From Bacteroidota bacterium (GTDB lineage: Bacteria > Bacteroidota > Ignavibacteria > SZUA-365 > JAADGX01): 7,506 nucleotides of DNA. A model generated the notes under the pieces. That model had not been told where the DNA came from and did not search any database. It saw only the letters and a program-made list of their open reading frames with translations. How positions within the stretch are numbered: position 1 is the first letter of the stretch; the number at the start of each line of letters is the position of its first letter. The stretch covers positions 1 through 7,506 of the forward strand of contig JAJRXL010000314.1 of assembly GCA_024276335.1 (NCBI GenBank), given 5' to 3'. Made by a program: the position numbers and the translations under genes. Positions 1-6,569 of this stretch are shown here, one piece after another.

Positions 1-2
1 CC

Positions 3-1031
3 ATCATCAACCGGGGACCGGTGCGGATAGGTGTTATCGGTCTTGCGCCGAAAAACCTGTTCTCCCTCAGCCTGCGGGACAACTTGCGCGGACTCGAGGT
101 GCTCCCAGTCGAGAAGGTGGTACGGAAGTACGTTCGGGAATTGAAGGAAAGTGGTTGCGACCTCGTCATCGTGCTCTCTCACCTGGGCTACAAGGGCGAC
201 AGGGCGCTGGCGCGCAAAGTGAAAGGCATCGACGTCATTGTAGGGGGGCATTCGCACACGGCGCTGCAAAATCCGGTCAAGACAAACAACACCGTTATCG
301 TTCAGGCGGGGAGCCGGGGGAGGTACCTCGGCGTGCTGGATGTGAAGGTTGATCTCGACGACGACCGGTTGGCGTCGTGCTCGGGGTTCCTGCTGGAAAC
401 ACGGGAAGGGGTCGAACCGGATTCGCTCATGCAGGCCATCGTTGATTCGCTGGAAGCCATTGCCGGCGAGGAGTTGAACCAGGTCATAGGAATCCTGGAG
501 ACCGACTGGGTGCGTCATTATAAATCCGAGAGCAATATCGGCAACTGGATGGCGGACGTCATCCGGGATTTCACGGACGCGGACGTGGCGTTCCAGAACT
601 CGGGCGGAATCCGGAAGAACCTGCCCGCGGGAGAAATCACGGCTCGGGACGTGTGGGAAATCGCTCCGTTCGGCAATTACTTCGTCAAGTTCGAAGTCCC
701 CGGCAAGGTCCTCCGGTCGATGCTGGAGTGGCAGGCGGCGAGGAAGGGAGAATTCTGCCAGGTGAGCGGCCTCCGGTACGTAGTCAGGGATCGGAAGCTG
801 GTCTCTGCCAGGGTCCGGGATCGCGCGATCGACACTGATAGTACGTATTCCATTGCAACCAATAACTACGTCGGCGATCACCTGCACGATATCTTCGGGC
901 TCGATGAGTCGGCGATCACGATAATCCCAGTCAAGCCGAATTACCTCGACCGGGACGTGTTCATTGACTACATTAAGAGGCAGGGGAGAGTCCGGAGTGT
1001 TATTGAAGGTAGGATCCGAAAGGAGAAATGA
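3..1031 (+). CDS. 5'-nucleotidase / UDP-sugar hydrolase family protein (5' end missing)
   Basis: Members of this metallophosphoesterase family (UshA/CpdB-like) are usually exported and remove phosphate from nucleotides or split nucleotide sugars in the periplasm. The reading frame is open to the window edge and reads IINRGPVRIGVIGL before the GTG at 21, which matches the family interior. The gene therefore starts upstream and that GTG is not the real start. Visible are SHLGYKGD, the metal-binding GGHSH (nt 243-257), then the C-terminal nucleotide-binding domain with SNIGNWMAD, NSGGIR (nt 597-614), the PFGN motif, QVSGLRYVV and SIATNNYV. The first metal-binding motifs and any signal peptide lie outside the window. 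Where many relatives have GGDGY after the TN motif, this one reads GDHLHDIF, so it is a divergent subgroup and its substrate cannot be named. The stop codon is one base before the next gene's start. Confidence 0.9.
   Translation: MINRGPVRIGVIGLAPKNLFSLSLRDNLRGLEVLPVEKVVRKYVRELKESGCDLVIVLSHLGYKGDRALARKVKGIDVIVGGHSHTALQNPVKTNNTVIVQAGSRGRYLGVLDVKVDLDDDRLASCSGFLLETREGVEPDSLMQAIVDSLEAIAGEELNQVIGILETDWVRHYKSESNIGNWMADVIRDFTDADVAFQNSGGIRKNLPAGEITARDVWEIAPFGNYFVKFEVPGKVLRSMLEWQAARKGEFCQVSGLRYVVRDRKLVSARVRDRAIDTDSTYSIATNNYVGDHLHDIFGLDESAITIIPVKPNYLDRDVFIDYIKRQGRVRSVIEGRIRKEK
1019..1025 (+). promoter_or_regulatory. Ribosome binding site of the haem-motif lipoprotein gene
   Basis: AAAGGAG lies 7 nt before the ATG at 1033. 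It selects that ATG over the in-frame upstream codons and places the lipoprotein signal peptide exactly at the N-terminus. It lies inside the end of the 5'-nucleotidase reading frame, so ribosomes finishing that gene could re-initiate here. Confidence 0.75.
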
Positions 1032-1032
1032 C

Positions 1033-1422
1033 ATGCGACTGACAGCGTTCATCGGCGTTCTTGCTGTCGCGTTCGTTGCGGCCGCCGGCTGCGGCGATTC
1101 CGGTATTACCAATCCGGACGACCTCGTGTTTCCCGATTCGAACGTCAGTTACGCCGAACACGTCCAGCCGCTGTTCAACCTGCGTTGTACGAACTCGGGA
1201 TGCCACGAGGAGCAGACGCGGGCCGGCGACCTCGTGTTGACTTCTTACTTCAACCTCACGGCTCGGCCCGGCATCGTAGTGCCGTTCAGTAGCGAGTCCA
1301 GCATCCTCGCCCAGAAAATAGACGGGCGGAATCCCCACCGCATCAACACACCGATCCTGGTGAACGCCAATCAGATCCAGGGAGTCAAGACCTGGATCGA
1401 CGAGGGGGCAAAAAACAATTGA
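1033..1422 (+). CDS. Small lipoprotein with c-type haem motif (PSCyt-like)
   Basis: This 129-residue protein starts with a lipoprotein signal peptide: a hydrophobic stretch from residue 5 to 18, then AAGC with the lipidated Cys at residue 20. It is probably anchored to a membrane on the periplasmic side. Residues 52-58 read CTNSGCH, a CX4CH variant of the covalent haem motif. The flanking pattern HVQPLFNLRC, a GDLVLTSY segment, PFSSESSIL and a terminal WIDEGAKNN fits the monohaem cytochrome-like domain seen in many Bacteroidota and Planctomycetes exported proteins. A role in electron transfer is inference. No Met remains in the mature protein; residues 101-107 read PHRINTP where relatives often have an RMP that supplies the distal ligand. 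His102 or His42 could substitute, or the domain may not bind haem normally. Its stop overlaps the next gene's TTG start. Confidence 0.8.
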   Translation: MRLTAFIGVLAVAFVAAAGCGDSGITNPDDLVFPDSNVSYAEHVQPLFNLRCTNSGCHEEQTRAGDLVLTSYFNLTARPGIVVPFSSESSILAQKIDGRNPHRINTPILVNANQIQGVKTWIDEGAKNN

Positions 1423-2219
1423 CCGCTCCCGGACCTCTTCCGTTGTTGTCCGTTGCCGCGCGCAAGCGGATCCGTCGATTGCACAAGAAGAAATTCCGGC
1501 TGGAAGATCAGTCCATGCTCCTGGAGGGCGCCAGGCTCGTGGCCGATGCGCTGGATTCCGGCGTGGAGTTGAAGGAAGCCGTCATCCTTGGCGGGATGGA
1601 AGAAAAGCACCGGGAGCTCATGGCAAGACTGACAAAGGCCGGAGTGCAGGTCATGACGGCGGATGAACGGGAATTCTCGCGGTTGTCGAATACCGTTCAC
1701 AGCCAGGGTATCCTCGCAACGACGGCTGAACTGCCGGACCCGGAAATCGAGGATACCGGGAACCTTCTTCTCGGCCTGGACGCCGTCAGCGATCCGGGCA
1801 ACCTGGGCACGCTCCTGCGCACGGCCGAGTGGTTCGGCGTCCGCCGGGTTTTCCTGGGGAGAGGATGCGTGGACCCGTTCAATCCAAAAGTTGTGAGGGC
1901 TTCCATGGGCTCGATTTTGCGCCTCCAGCTCCGCGATCTCGATGATGATACGCTCGTGCCGGGCGATTTCGTCGTGGTTGGCGCAGTTGCGTCCGGGGGC
2001 GCTTCGGTGTACGATCCTCTTCCGGAGCGGATGCTACTCCTCATGGGATCGGAGGCCGCCGGGTTCAGCGGCCGTTTTGATGCGAAGATCGAGTTGAAGG
2101 TGACGATCCCGGCATATGGAGCTGCCGAGTCGTTGAACGTCGCCGCCGCCGCCGCCATCATCCTGGCCGAGCACCGGCGGCAACACGGATTACGAACCCA
2201 CACGGAAATGCATGCATAA
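1419..2219 (+). CDS. TrmH/SpoU-family RNA 2'-O-ribose methyltransferase
   Basis: A SPOUT-class enzyme of 266 residues that would transfer a methyl group from S-adenosylmethionine to a ribose 2'-OH in rRNA or tRNA in the cytoplasm. The N-terminal substrate-binding domain (KKFRLEDQSMLLEGARLV, about residues 24-41) precedes the trefoil-knot catalytic domain. Motif 1 is DPGNLGTLLRTA with N128 and the catalytic Arg candidate R134. Motif 2 is NPKVVRASMGSI (155-166). Motif 3 is MGSEAAG (209-215) followed by ESLNVAAAAA with N240. The TTG start at 1419 overlaps the upstream stop by 4 nt (TTGA) and has GAGGGGG 10 nt upstream. The next Met is residue 32, which would cut into the substrate domain, so the TTG is preferred. 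TTG codons at 1443 and 1446 are alternatives. The exact nucleotide target cannot be read from sequence. Confidence 0.92.
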   Translation: MTAPGPLPLLSVAARKRIRRLHKKKFRLEDQSMLLEGARLVADALDSGVELKEAVILGGMEEKHRELMARLTKAGVQVMTADEREFSRLSNTVHSQGILATTAELPDPEIEDTGNLLLGLDAVSDPGNLGTLLRTAEWFGVRRVFLGRGCVDPFNPKVVRASMGSILRLQLRDLDDDTLVPGDFVVVGAVASGGASVYDPLPERMLLLMGSEAAGFSGRFDAKIELKVTIPAYGAAESLNVAAAAAIILAEHRRQHGLRTHTEMHA

Positions 2220-4170
2220 CTATTACAGGTTTCTCGTCGTATTATTTCTTCTTCTGGCGGCACAACCTGCCTTCGCACAGGATGACACATGGCCGGGGAG
2301 GCCGCGCTACCCCGAGGGCATGCTGTCCCTGAATGGAGGCGCGGGCCTGTCCAAGTACCTCGGCGAGTTCGTGGACAAGAACGTGGGGACAGCCTTTTAC
2401 GCCTCCGGTATGTACAACGTGTTCCCGGAGCTGGGTGTGGGGCTGCATTTCATGTTTGGCAGGCTGATCTATGAGCGCAGGGATCGGAAGAATTTCGGAA
2501 GCGTGTACCAGTACCAGTTCGGTGGAGATGCTTCCACTTTAACATCGACTGATTATTCCACGTTGTCCATTCGCCTTGCGATAAATTTCTTTCCCCGGCA
2601 GGTATTCAATGCCTACTTCGTTACCGGGGGGGGCGTTACGTTGTTTACGCCCGAAGACCTGGTCACCGGCTCGCTGAAGGTACGTCCCAAGGCCGATCAG
2701 AACGCCGCATTCACCCTACCCGCCGGGCTTGGCGCGGAATACTTCTTCCGGCGCAACCTGTCGTTGAATATCGAGCTCACCGCGAACATCACGTTTACCG
2801 ACGACCTGGACGCCTTCTCTTCCGACAAAATCCGCGCGCTCGTCAGCGACCAGGCCGCGGTCACCACCGAAGGCAACGATTTGTATATCTCCCTGACCAT
2901 CGGGTTGCGGTGGCACGTGTTTGAAGACGGTGACCTGGACAACGATCGGCTCAGCAACAGCGAAGAGCGAAAGCTCGGGACCAATCCCTACGACTACGAT
3001 TCGGATGGAGACCGCCTGGAAGATTACGATGAAGTGTACGTGTACAAAACCAACCCGCTTCTCGTGGACAGCGACGCGGACGGCATCACGGATTACAAGG
3101 AATTATTCACATACCGCATCAACCCGACTTCGGCGGACAGCGACGCGGACGGCATCACGGACGCAGAGGAAATCTTTACGTACCAGACCAATCCCCTGGA
3201 AGCGGATACGGACAACGATGGCCTTATCGACGGGGAGGAGCTGGAGATCGGCACCAATCCCGTCAACCCCGATTCCGATCACGACGGTCTTCCGGACGGA
3301 GACGAGGTCGATGTGTACGGCACGGATCCCCGGCAGGCCGATACCGACGGCGACGGGTTCAAGGACCGGGAGGAACTGGAACTCGGGTCGGACCCGGTCT
3401 CGGTGGATACGGACGAAGATGGTTTGAACGATTACGTGGAATGCCTGCGCTATCGTACCGACCCTACGAAACCCGATACGGATGGCGATGGTATCACGGA
3501 CGGCCAGGAGATACATTCCACCGGCACCGACCCGTTAAGGAAAGACACGGATGGCGATGGCATCCCGGACGACCAGGATTTGTGCCCGACGCGTCCGGAG
3601 GATTACAACGGCATTACCGACGAGGACGGCTGCCCGGACGGCGAGGCAACGTCGCAACCTTCGCCTTTACTGATGACCGCGAGGATCGATACCGTCATCC
3701 TTCGGGAAGGCTCGATATTCACCCTGTTCGGCGTGAATTTCGAAACGGACAAGTGGGTGATACGCGCCGAGTCGATTCCCATTCTCGAGGAAAACGCCAA
3801 GCTGTTCAGGCGGTATCCACGCATGGTCGTGGAAATTCGCGGTCATACCGATTCCGTGGGCAGCGACGAATACAACCTGCTTCTCTCGCAGCGGCGCGCC
3901 GAAGCCGTACGCCGGTGGCTTATCAGTTACGGTGTGGATTCATCACGGATCACCGCGGTGGGATACGGGGAGACCGATCCCGTGGCGGACAATGCCACCG
4001 AACTGGGACGGGCGCGGAACCGACGCATCGAGTTCTACATCGGGAAACTCAACGAGAATAATGGCGCGATGACTCCGTCCATCGATTCGACGCGGGCACC
4101 GGTTCCGGGCATCAAGCGGAGCGGGGACGAGCTGGAGGAAAAACGGCAGGCTCCGCCTCACGAACAATGA
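2212..4170 (+). CDS. Outer-membrane protein: beta-barrel, TSP3 repeats, OmpA C-terminal domain
   Basis: A 652-residue envelope protein. Residues 1-22 form a signal peptide ending AFA before QDD. Residues 23 to about 237 show alternating hydrophobic strands and a final aromatic strand (YISLTIGLRWHVF), as in a small outer-membrane barrel. Residues 241-444 are nine TSP3-type units of 22-23 residues (DxDxDGxxD...E...G/Y-TDP) that should bind calcium. A tenth, shortened unit carries a Cys pair (DLCP...GCPDG). Residues 506-610 are an OmpA-like domain with GHTDSVG and SQRRAEAV; D547 and R562 align with the peptidoglycan (diaminopimelate)-binding Asp and Arg of known OmpA domains. A roughly 40-residue polar tail follows. 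The likely role is to tether the outer membrane to peptidoglycan with a calcium-stiffened linker. The start overlaps the methyltransferase end by 8 nt (ATGCATAA), suggesting coupled translation. Confidence 0.93.
   Translation: MHNYYRFLVVLFLLLAAQPAFAQDDTWPGRPRYPEGMLSLNGGAGLSKYLGEFVDKNVGTAFYASGMYNVFPELGVGLHFMFGRLIYERRDRKNFGSVYQYQFGGDASTLTSTDYSTLSIRLAINFFPRQVFNAYFVTGGGVTLFTPEDLVTGSLKVRPKADQNAAFTLPAGLGAEYFFRRNLSLNIELTANITFTDDLDAFSSDKIRALVSDQAAVTTEGNDLYISLTIGLRWHVFEDGDLDNDRLSNSEERKLGTNPYDYDSDGDRLEDYDEVYVYKTNPLLVDSDADGITDYKELFTYRINPTSADSDADGITDAEEIFTYQTNPLEADTDNDGLIDGEELEIGTNPVNPDSDHDGLPDGDEVDVYGTDPRQADTDGDGFKDREELELGSDPVSVDTDEDGLNDYVECLRYRTDPTKPDTDGDGITDGQEIHSTGTDPLRKDTDGDGIPDDQDLCPTRPEDYNGITDEDGCPDGEATSQPSPLLMTARIDTVILREGSIFTLFGVNFETDKWVIRAESIPILEENAKLFRRYPRMVVEIRGHTDSVGSDEYNLLLSQRRAEAVRRWLISYGVDSSRITAVGYGETDPVADNATELGRARNRRIEFYIGKLNENNGAMTPSIDSTRAPVPGIKRSGDELEEKRQAPPHEQ
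2932..3642 (+). repeat. Tandem TSP3-coding repeats, 66/69-nt period
   Basis: Nine full units plus one shortened unit code for DxDxDG calcium-binding motifs, with unit starts at residues 241, 263, 286, 309, 332, 354, 377, 399, 422 and 445. Most units have diverged at DNA level. Two neighbours (3066-3092 and 3135-3161) are identical over 27 nt, exactly 69 nt apart. The last two units (from about 3475 and 3544) are also close, both containing CACGGATGGCGATGG-like sequence. This points to recent unit duplication. Confidence 0.9.
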
Positions 4171-4188
4171 GTGTCACGACGCGAGCGC

Positions 4189-4220
4189 TTGGAGAGATAG
4201 GAGAGGATTTCGTATCTTTG
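4189..4220 (+). promoter_or_regulatory. Bacteroidota-type promoter candidate for tRNA-Lys
   Basis: TTG at 4189-4191, a 21-nt spacer, then TATCTTTG at 4213-4220, a perfect fit to the TAnnTTTG -7 element known from Bacteroidota promoters. The tRNA 5' end is only 4 nt downstream, so transcription would start essentially at the mature 5' end or within a very short leader. The motif match is seen in the sequence; its function is inferred. Confidence 0.6.
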
Positions 4221-4224
4221 ACGT

Positions 4225-4297
<73 letters not shown>

Positions 4298-4332
4298 CGA
4301 AAAACAGTGGACCACAAGTAGTTTTCGGCAAT

Positions 4333-4368
4333 CAGCCCCATCCTTTCCGGTTGGGGCTGTGCGTTTTT
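4333..4368 (+). terminator. Intrinsic terminator after tRNA-Lys
   Basis: A perfect 8-bp stem CAGCCCCA (4333-4340) / TGGGGCTG (4352-4359) with an 11-nt loop is followed after TGCG by a run of five T (4364-4368). It lies 35 nt beyond the tRNA 3' end. It would end the tRNA transcript and also any read-through from the upstream four-gene block. Confidence 0.85.
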
Positions 4369-4612
4369 ATGACCGTTCCTGTCACTTTTTATTAGCCTGA
4401 CGTAAATAGGTTCGGGCATGTCCATCGCGCACTCGTCCAGATAGGCACTTTCTGTAGAAAGGGGCCCAAAAGATATTTGTTTGGTCAGGTGTCGAATATG
4501 GCCCTGCGCTTTCCTCGAACGTCACGTTACAGGGATGCCGGGATTTGACCCTTCGACTTCGCTCAGGGCTTCGGGATTCCCATGTTCCATAAACGGACGG
4601 TTCCAAACGATT
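4369..4612. other. Gene-free stretch with small dyads
   Basis: No convincing reading frame on either strand. It holds a small hairpin CTTTC-TGTA-GAAAG (4448-4461) and a dyad AACGT-C-ACGTT (4518-4528). That dyad is nested inside an outer CCCTG (4502-4506) / CAGGG (4530-4534) pair. The dispersed-repeat-like 20-mer at 4549-4568 also lies here. Base composition is less GC-rich than the flanking genes. The nested dyad could be a protein-binding site, but nothing else supports that. Confidence 0.4.
4549..4568. repeat. Dispersed-repeat-like element CCCTTCGACTTCGCTCAGGG
   Basis: This 20-mer matches a short intergenic element that I recall as widespread in many unrelated bacterial genomes. It often leaks into false proteins as PERSRRV, and the opposite strand here indeed reads SPERSRRV. 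The ends CCCT/AGGG are complementary. Only one copy is in this window, so repetitiveness in this genome cannot be shown here. Confidence 0.55.
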
Positions 4613-4628
4613 ATGAAATATCATGAAA
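4613..4628 (+). promoter_or_regulatory. Direct repeat ATGAAA-N4-ATGAAA upstream of -35
   Basis: Two identical hexamers at 4613-4618 and 4623-4628, spaced 10 bp (one helical turn), end 5 bp before the TTGACA at 4634. Spacing and position suit a site for an activator or response regulator binding one face of the DNA. That role is inference from layout only. Confidence 0.3.
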
Positions 4629-4633
4629 CGAGC

Positions 4634-4664
4634 TTGACAATTGAAACCGCATAACATATTTTAG
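4634..4664 (+). promoter_or_regulatory. Promoter candidate for the histidine kinase leader
   Basis: Read as a sigma-70 type site, it has a perfect TTGACA -35 (4634-4639), a 17-nt spacer and TATTTT (4657-4662). Read as a Bacteroidota-type site, it has TTG (4634-4636), a 20-nt spacer and TATTTTAG (4657-4664), one mismatch from TAnnTTTG. It is the best promoter between the tRNA terminator and the kinase gene. A start near 4670 would give a 5' leader of about 260 nt. Confidence 0.55.
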
Positions 4665-4669
4665 TAATA

Positions 4670-4930
4670 CTTCATAGAGAAATATGTAGAACCTGTTTCT
4701 CCCCCTCGGGTACGTTGCCGAGGTAACTTGTAGGGCCAAGCATGGAAAACGATTTAAACGCTAAAAAATAACACTGAAGAGAAACAAAGGGATGCGCATC
4801 ATTTGGAACAGATCAGTTCAAAAAACTGTTTCTGGTAACTGTGTAGGAATTGGATACGAGTTTTTTTCGCGTCATCGAGGGCATCGGGCATTATAGATAA
4901 CCGATTTTAAACAGTGTAGAAAGACCCTGT
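4670..4930 (+). other. Long, possibly structured 5' leader of the kinase gene or small RNA
   Basis: There is no convincing gene. Successive hairpins are possible: GAGAAA/TTTCTC (4677-4682/4696-4701), CCTCGG/CCGAGG (4704-4709/4718-4723) and CTTG/CAAG (4727-4730/4737-4740). Further along are the palindrome GATGCGCATC (4791-4800) and CAGTT-CAAAA-AACTG (4814-4828). GTTTCTC (4695-4701) can pair either with the upstream GAGAAA or with a downstream GAGAAAC (4779-4785), which gives two competing folds. A run of seven T is at 4861-4867, but no strong stem stands directly before it. Very short frames start at 4742 (9 codons) and 4792 (34 codons), without good support. I recognise no known riboswitch class. 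It may be an attenuator-like leader, a separate small RNA, or plain spacer. Confidence 0.35.
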
Positions 4931-6292
4931 ATGAAGAAGGATCGTTCACCTGTCGCCATTGTAACGGCTTTCATTGTATTAGGTACCATATGGATCGTGG
5001 TCACGAGCATTGTCGGATATTTCGTGGAATTCAATCGTTCCATCCTCATTTTGCTTGGACCGCTAAACGCGGCAGTTTTCGTGATATTGGCCGCGTTGTT
5101 GATGTTCCGGCTCATCGGAAAGGCTCATAAAAAGTTGCGGGAATCAGAGGGAGAACTTTCCCAGAGCAGGCGCCAGTTGCTGGAGGTACTGGAGAACGTG
5201 CCGATCATCCTGATGGCGGCCAATAAGGATGGAGTGATCACGGTATCCAAGGGAAGCGGTCCGGGTTCCGTCGGGTACAAACTGGAAGAAGTTGTCGGCA
5301 AGACGATCGATGAGATTTTCAAGGATAGTCAAGAAATCCGCGGCGATTTCAAGCGTGCGTTCAAGGGGGAATGTTTCCAGGAAGTTCGGTCGTGGGGTGA
5401 TCGAGTCTTTCAGTGCTACTATCGGCCTTCGTATGATGAGCGCGGAAATGCGCGGGCGGTCATGGGAGTAGCCGTCGATATAACGGAGAGGGTGCAGCAT
5501 GAGCGGGAACTCACCAGGGCGAAGGAAGAGGCGGAGCGGGCCAACCGTGTGCGGTCCGAATTCATTGCCAACCTCAGCCATGAAATCCGAACGCCGTTGA
5601 ATATTGTCGCCGGGTATGCCACGATTTTAAGGATGAAGCATGGGGAGAAAGGGGGAGAGGAGGACCAGGAGATTTACTCGACCATTGATGAAGCAAGCAA
5701 CCGGTTGATGAACACCGTTGAAAAGATCCTCGATGTTTCCAGGTTCAGAAGCGACGATTTTCGCATGGAACTCTCGCAGATATCGCTGTCGCAAGTCTTC
5801 AGCGAACTTCATTACGAATTCTCCAGGATCGCCGAGAAAAAGAAGCTTGAATTGAATATTCACCTCCCCGGGAAGGATATTTACGTTCTCGCCGACCAGC
5901 ATGCACTGCGACGGGCTTTGACGGAGGTGCTTGAGAACGCCTTGAAGTTTACACCCGAGGGAAGAATTGATATCAGGACGAAAAAAATCGGAGAAGGTAC
6001 CGCGGAGATCATCATCGAAGACACAGGCATCGGGATTGGATCGGTATTCAAAGAGTTTGCATTCGATGAGTTCACTCAAGAGGAAGGTGGATACTCTAGG
6101 CCGTATGAGGGAACAGGCCTGGGCCTTGCGCTGGCCCGGAATTTCATCGAGCTGTGCGGCGGCACGATCGAACTGGAAAGCGAAAAGGGCAAGGGAACGA
6201 AAATCATTATCCATCTTTCGCTCTCACGAGAAACCGAAGTAGCTTCAGGCAGCCAGGAAGATCAAGGATTGCACTCAATGCAAGACCGGTAA
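4931..6292 (+). CDS. Membrane-bound PAS sensor histidine kinase (orphan)
   Basis: A 453-residue two-component sensor kinase. Two membrane helices (about 8-32 and 38-62) are separated by only about five residues, so there is almost no periplasmic sensing domain. A charged helix (63-85) leads to a PAS domain (about 80-190, ending AVDITERV), then a second coiled segment and the kinase core. The H box is SHEIRTPLN with the phosphorylated His at 217. The N box is ENALKFTPEG with N336, the G1 box DTGIGIG with D364, the F box FDEFTQ, and the G2 box EGTGLGLALA. All key catalytic residues are present. It has no receiver domain and no response regulator beside it, so its partner must be elsewhere. Sensing is probably through the membrane segment or a PAS ligand. 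The start ATG has only a weak AGAAAG upstream. Base composition looks less GC-rich than the upstream operon. Confidence 0.95.
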   Translation: MKKDRSPVAIVTAFIVLGTIWIVVTSIVGYFVEFNRSILILLGPLNAAVFVILAALLMFRLIGKAHKKLRESEGELSQSRRQLLEVLENVPIILMAANKDGVITVSKGSGPGSVGYKLEEVVGKTIDEIFKDSQEIRGDFKRAFKGECFQEVRSWGDRVFQCYYRPSYDERGNARAVMGVAVDITERVQHERELTRAKEEAERANRVRSEFIANLSHEIRTPLNIVAGYATILRMKHGEKGGEEDQEIYSTIDEASNRLMNTVEKILDVSRFRSDDFRMELSQISLSQVFSELHYEFSRIAEKKKLELNIHLPGKDIYVLADQHALRRALTEVLENALKFTPEGRIDIRTKKIGEGTAEIIIEDTGIGIGSVFKEFAFDEFTQEEGGYSRPYEGTGLGLALARNFIELCGGTIELESEKGKGTKIIIHLSLSRETEVASGSQEDQGLHSMQDR

Positions 6293-6459
6293 CCAGGCCA
6301 CCTTCTCGTGCACGGTGGGGGCGAGCGGGAGCCCCTGGGTTTCCGTGTCAAATCAGGAACGACCTTTTACTCTGAATTTCATCACTCATGTAAATCCAAG
6401 AGCTGTCCCGTTTCACTGAAAGGCCGTGGAGCTAACCGGTTTCGGGCGGTATGTAGCAG

Positions 6460-6500
6460 AAAACCCATCTGCCGCGTGATTCCTCGTGCGGCAAAATGGG
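6460..6500 (-). terminator. Terminator candidate for the helicase gene
   Basis: On the minus strand, CCCAT then TGCCGC pairs with GCGGCA then ATGGG (6464-6500), giving 5 + 6 bp with a small internal loop and a 12-nt hairpin loop. It is followed immediately by TTTT (complement of 6460-6463). On the plus strand the same stem is followed only by CCTTTG, so it may end transcription in both directions, but less well on the kinase side. It sits about 150 nt past the helicase stop. Confidence 0.5.
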
Positions 6501-6569
6501 CCTTTGCTCGTGGGTATGCCTAAGAAGGATATATCCACGTGGTGTTGCTATCTCTCAGGGAGAATATTC

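Noticed and set aside
2921..3516. Long alternative frames on both strands over the TSP3 region
   Set aside because: They are shadows created by the periodic GC-rich repeat; the OmpA/TSP3 frame has clear domains.
2932..3642. Regular 66/69-nt periodicity resembling a repeat array such as CRISPR
   Set aside because: The repeats are in-frame coding units with conserved acidic residues and no separate spacers.
4382..4657. Minus-strand frame of 91 codons with SPERSRRV
   Set aside because: It runs across the dispersed-repeat-like element and dyads, has no recognisable domain, and overlaps the promoter candidate.
4704..4745. Possible c-di-GMP-type riboswitch (CCGAGGTAAC and GGCCAAG segments)
   Set aside because: The conserved core elements of that class that I know are not present; only the hairpins are supportable.
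4792..4896. Small plus-strand frame of 34 codons (MRIIWNRSV...) just before the kinase, and a 9-codon frame at 4742
   Set aside because: Poorly spaced ribosome binding sites and no recognisable protein features; frames this short are expected by chance. Kept only as a remark under the leader.
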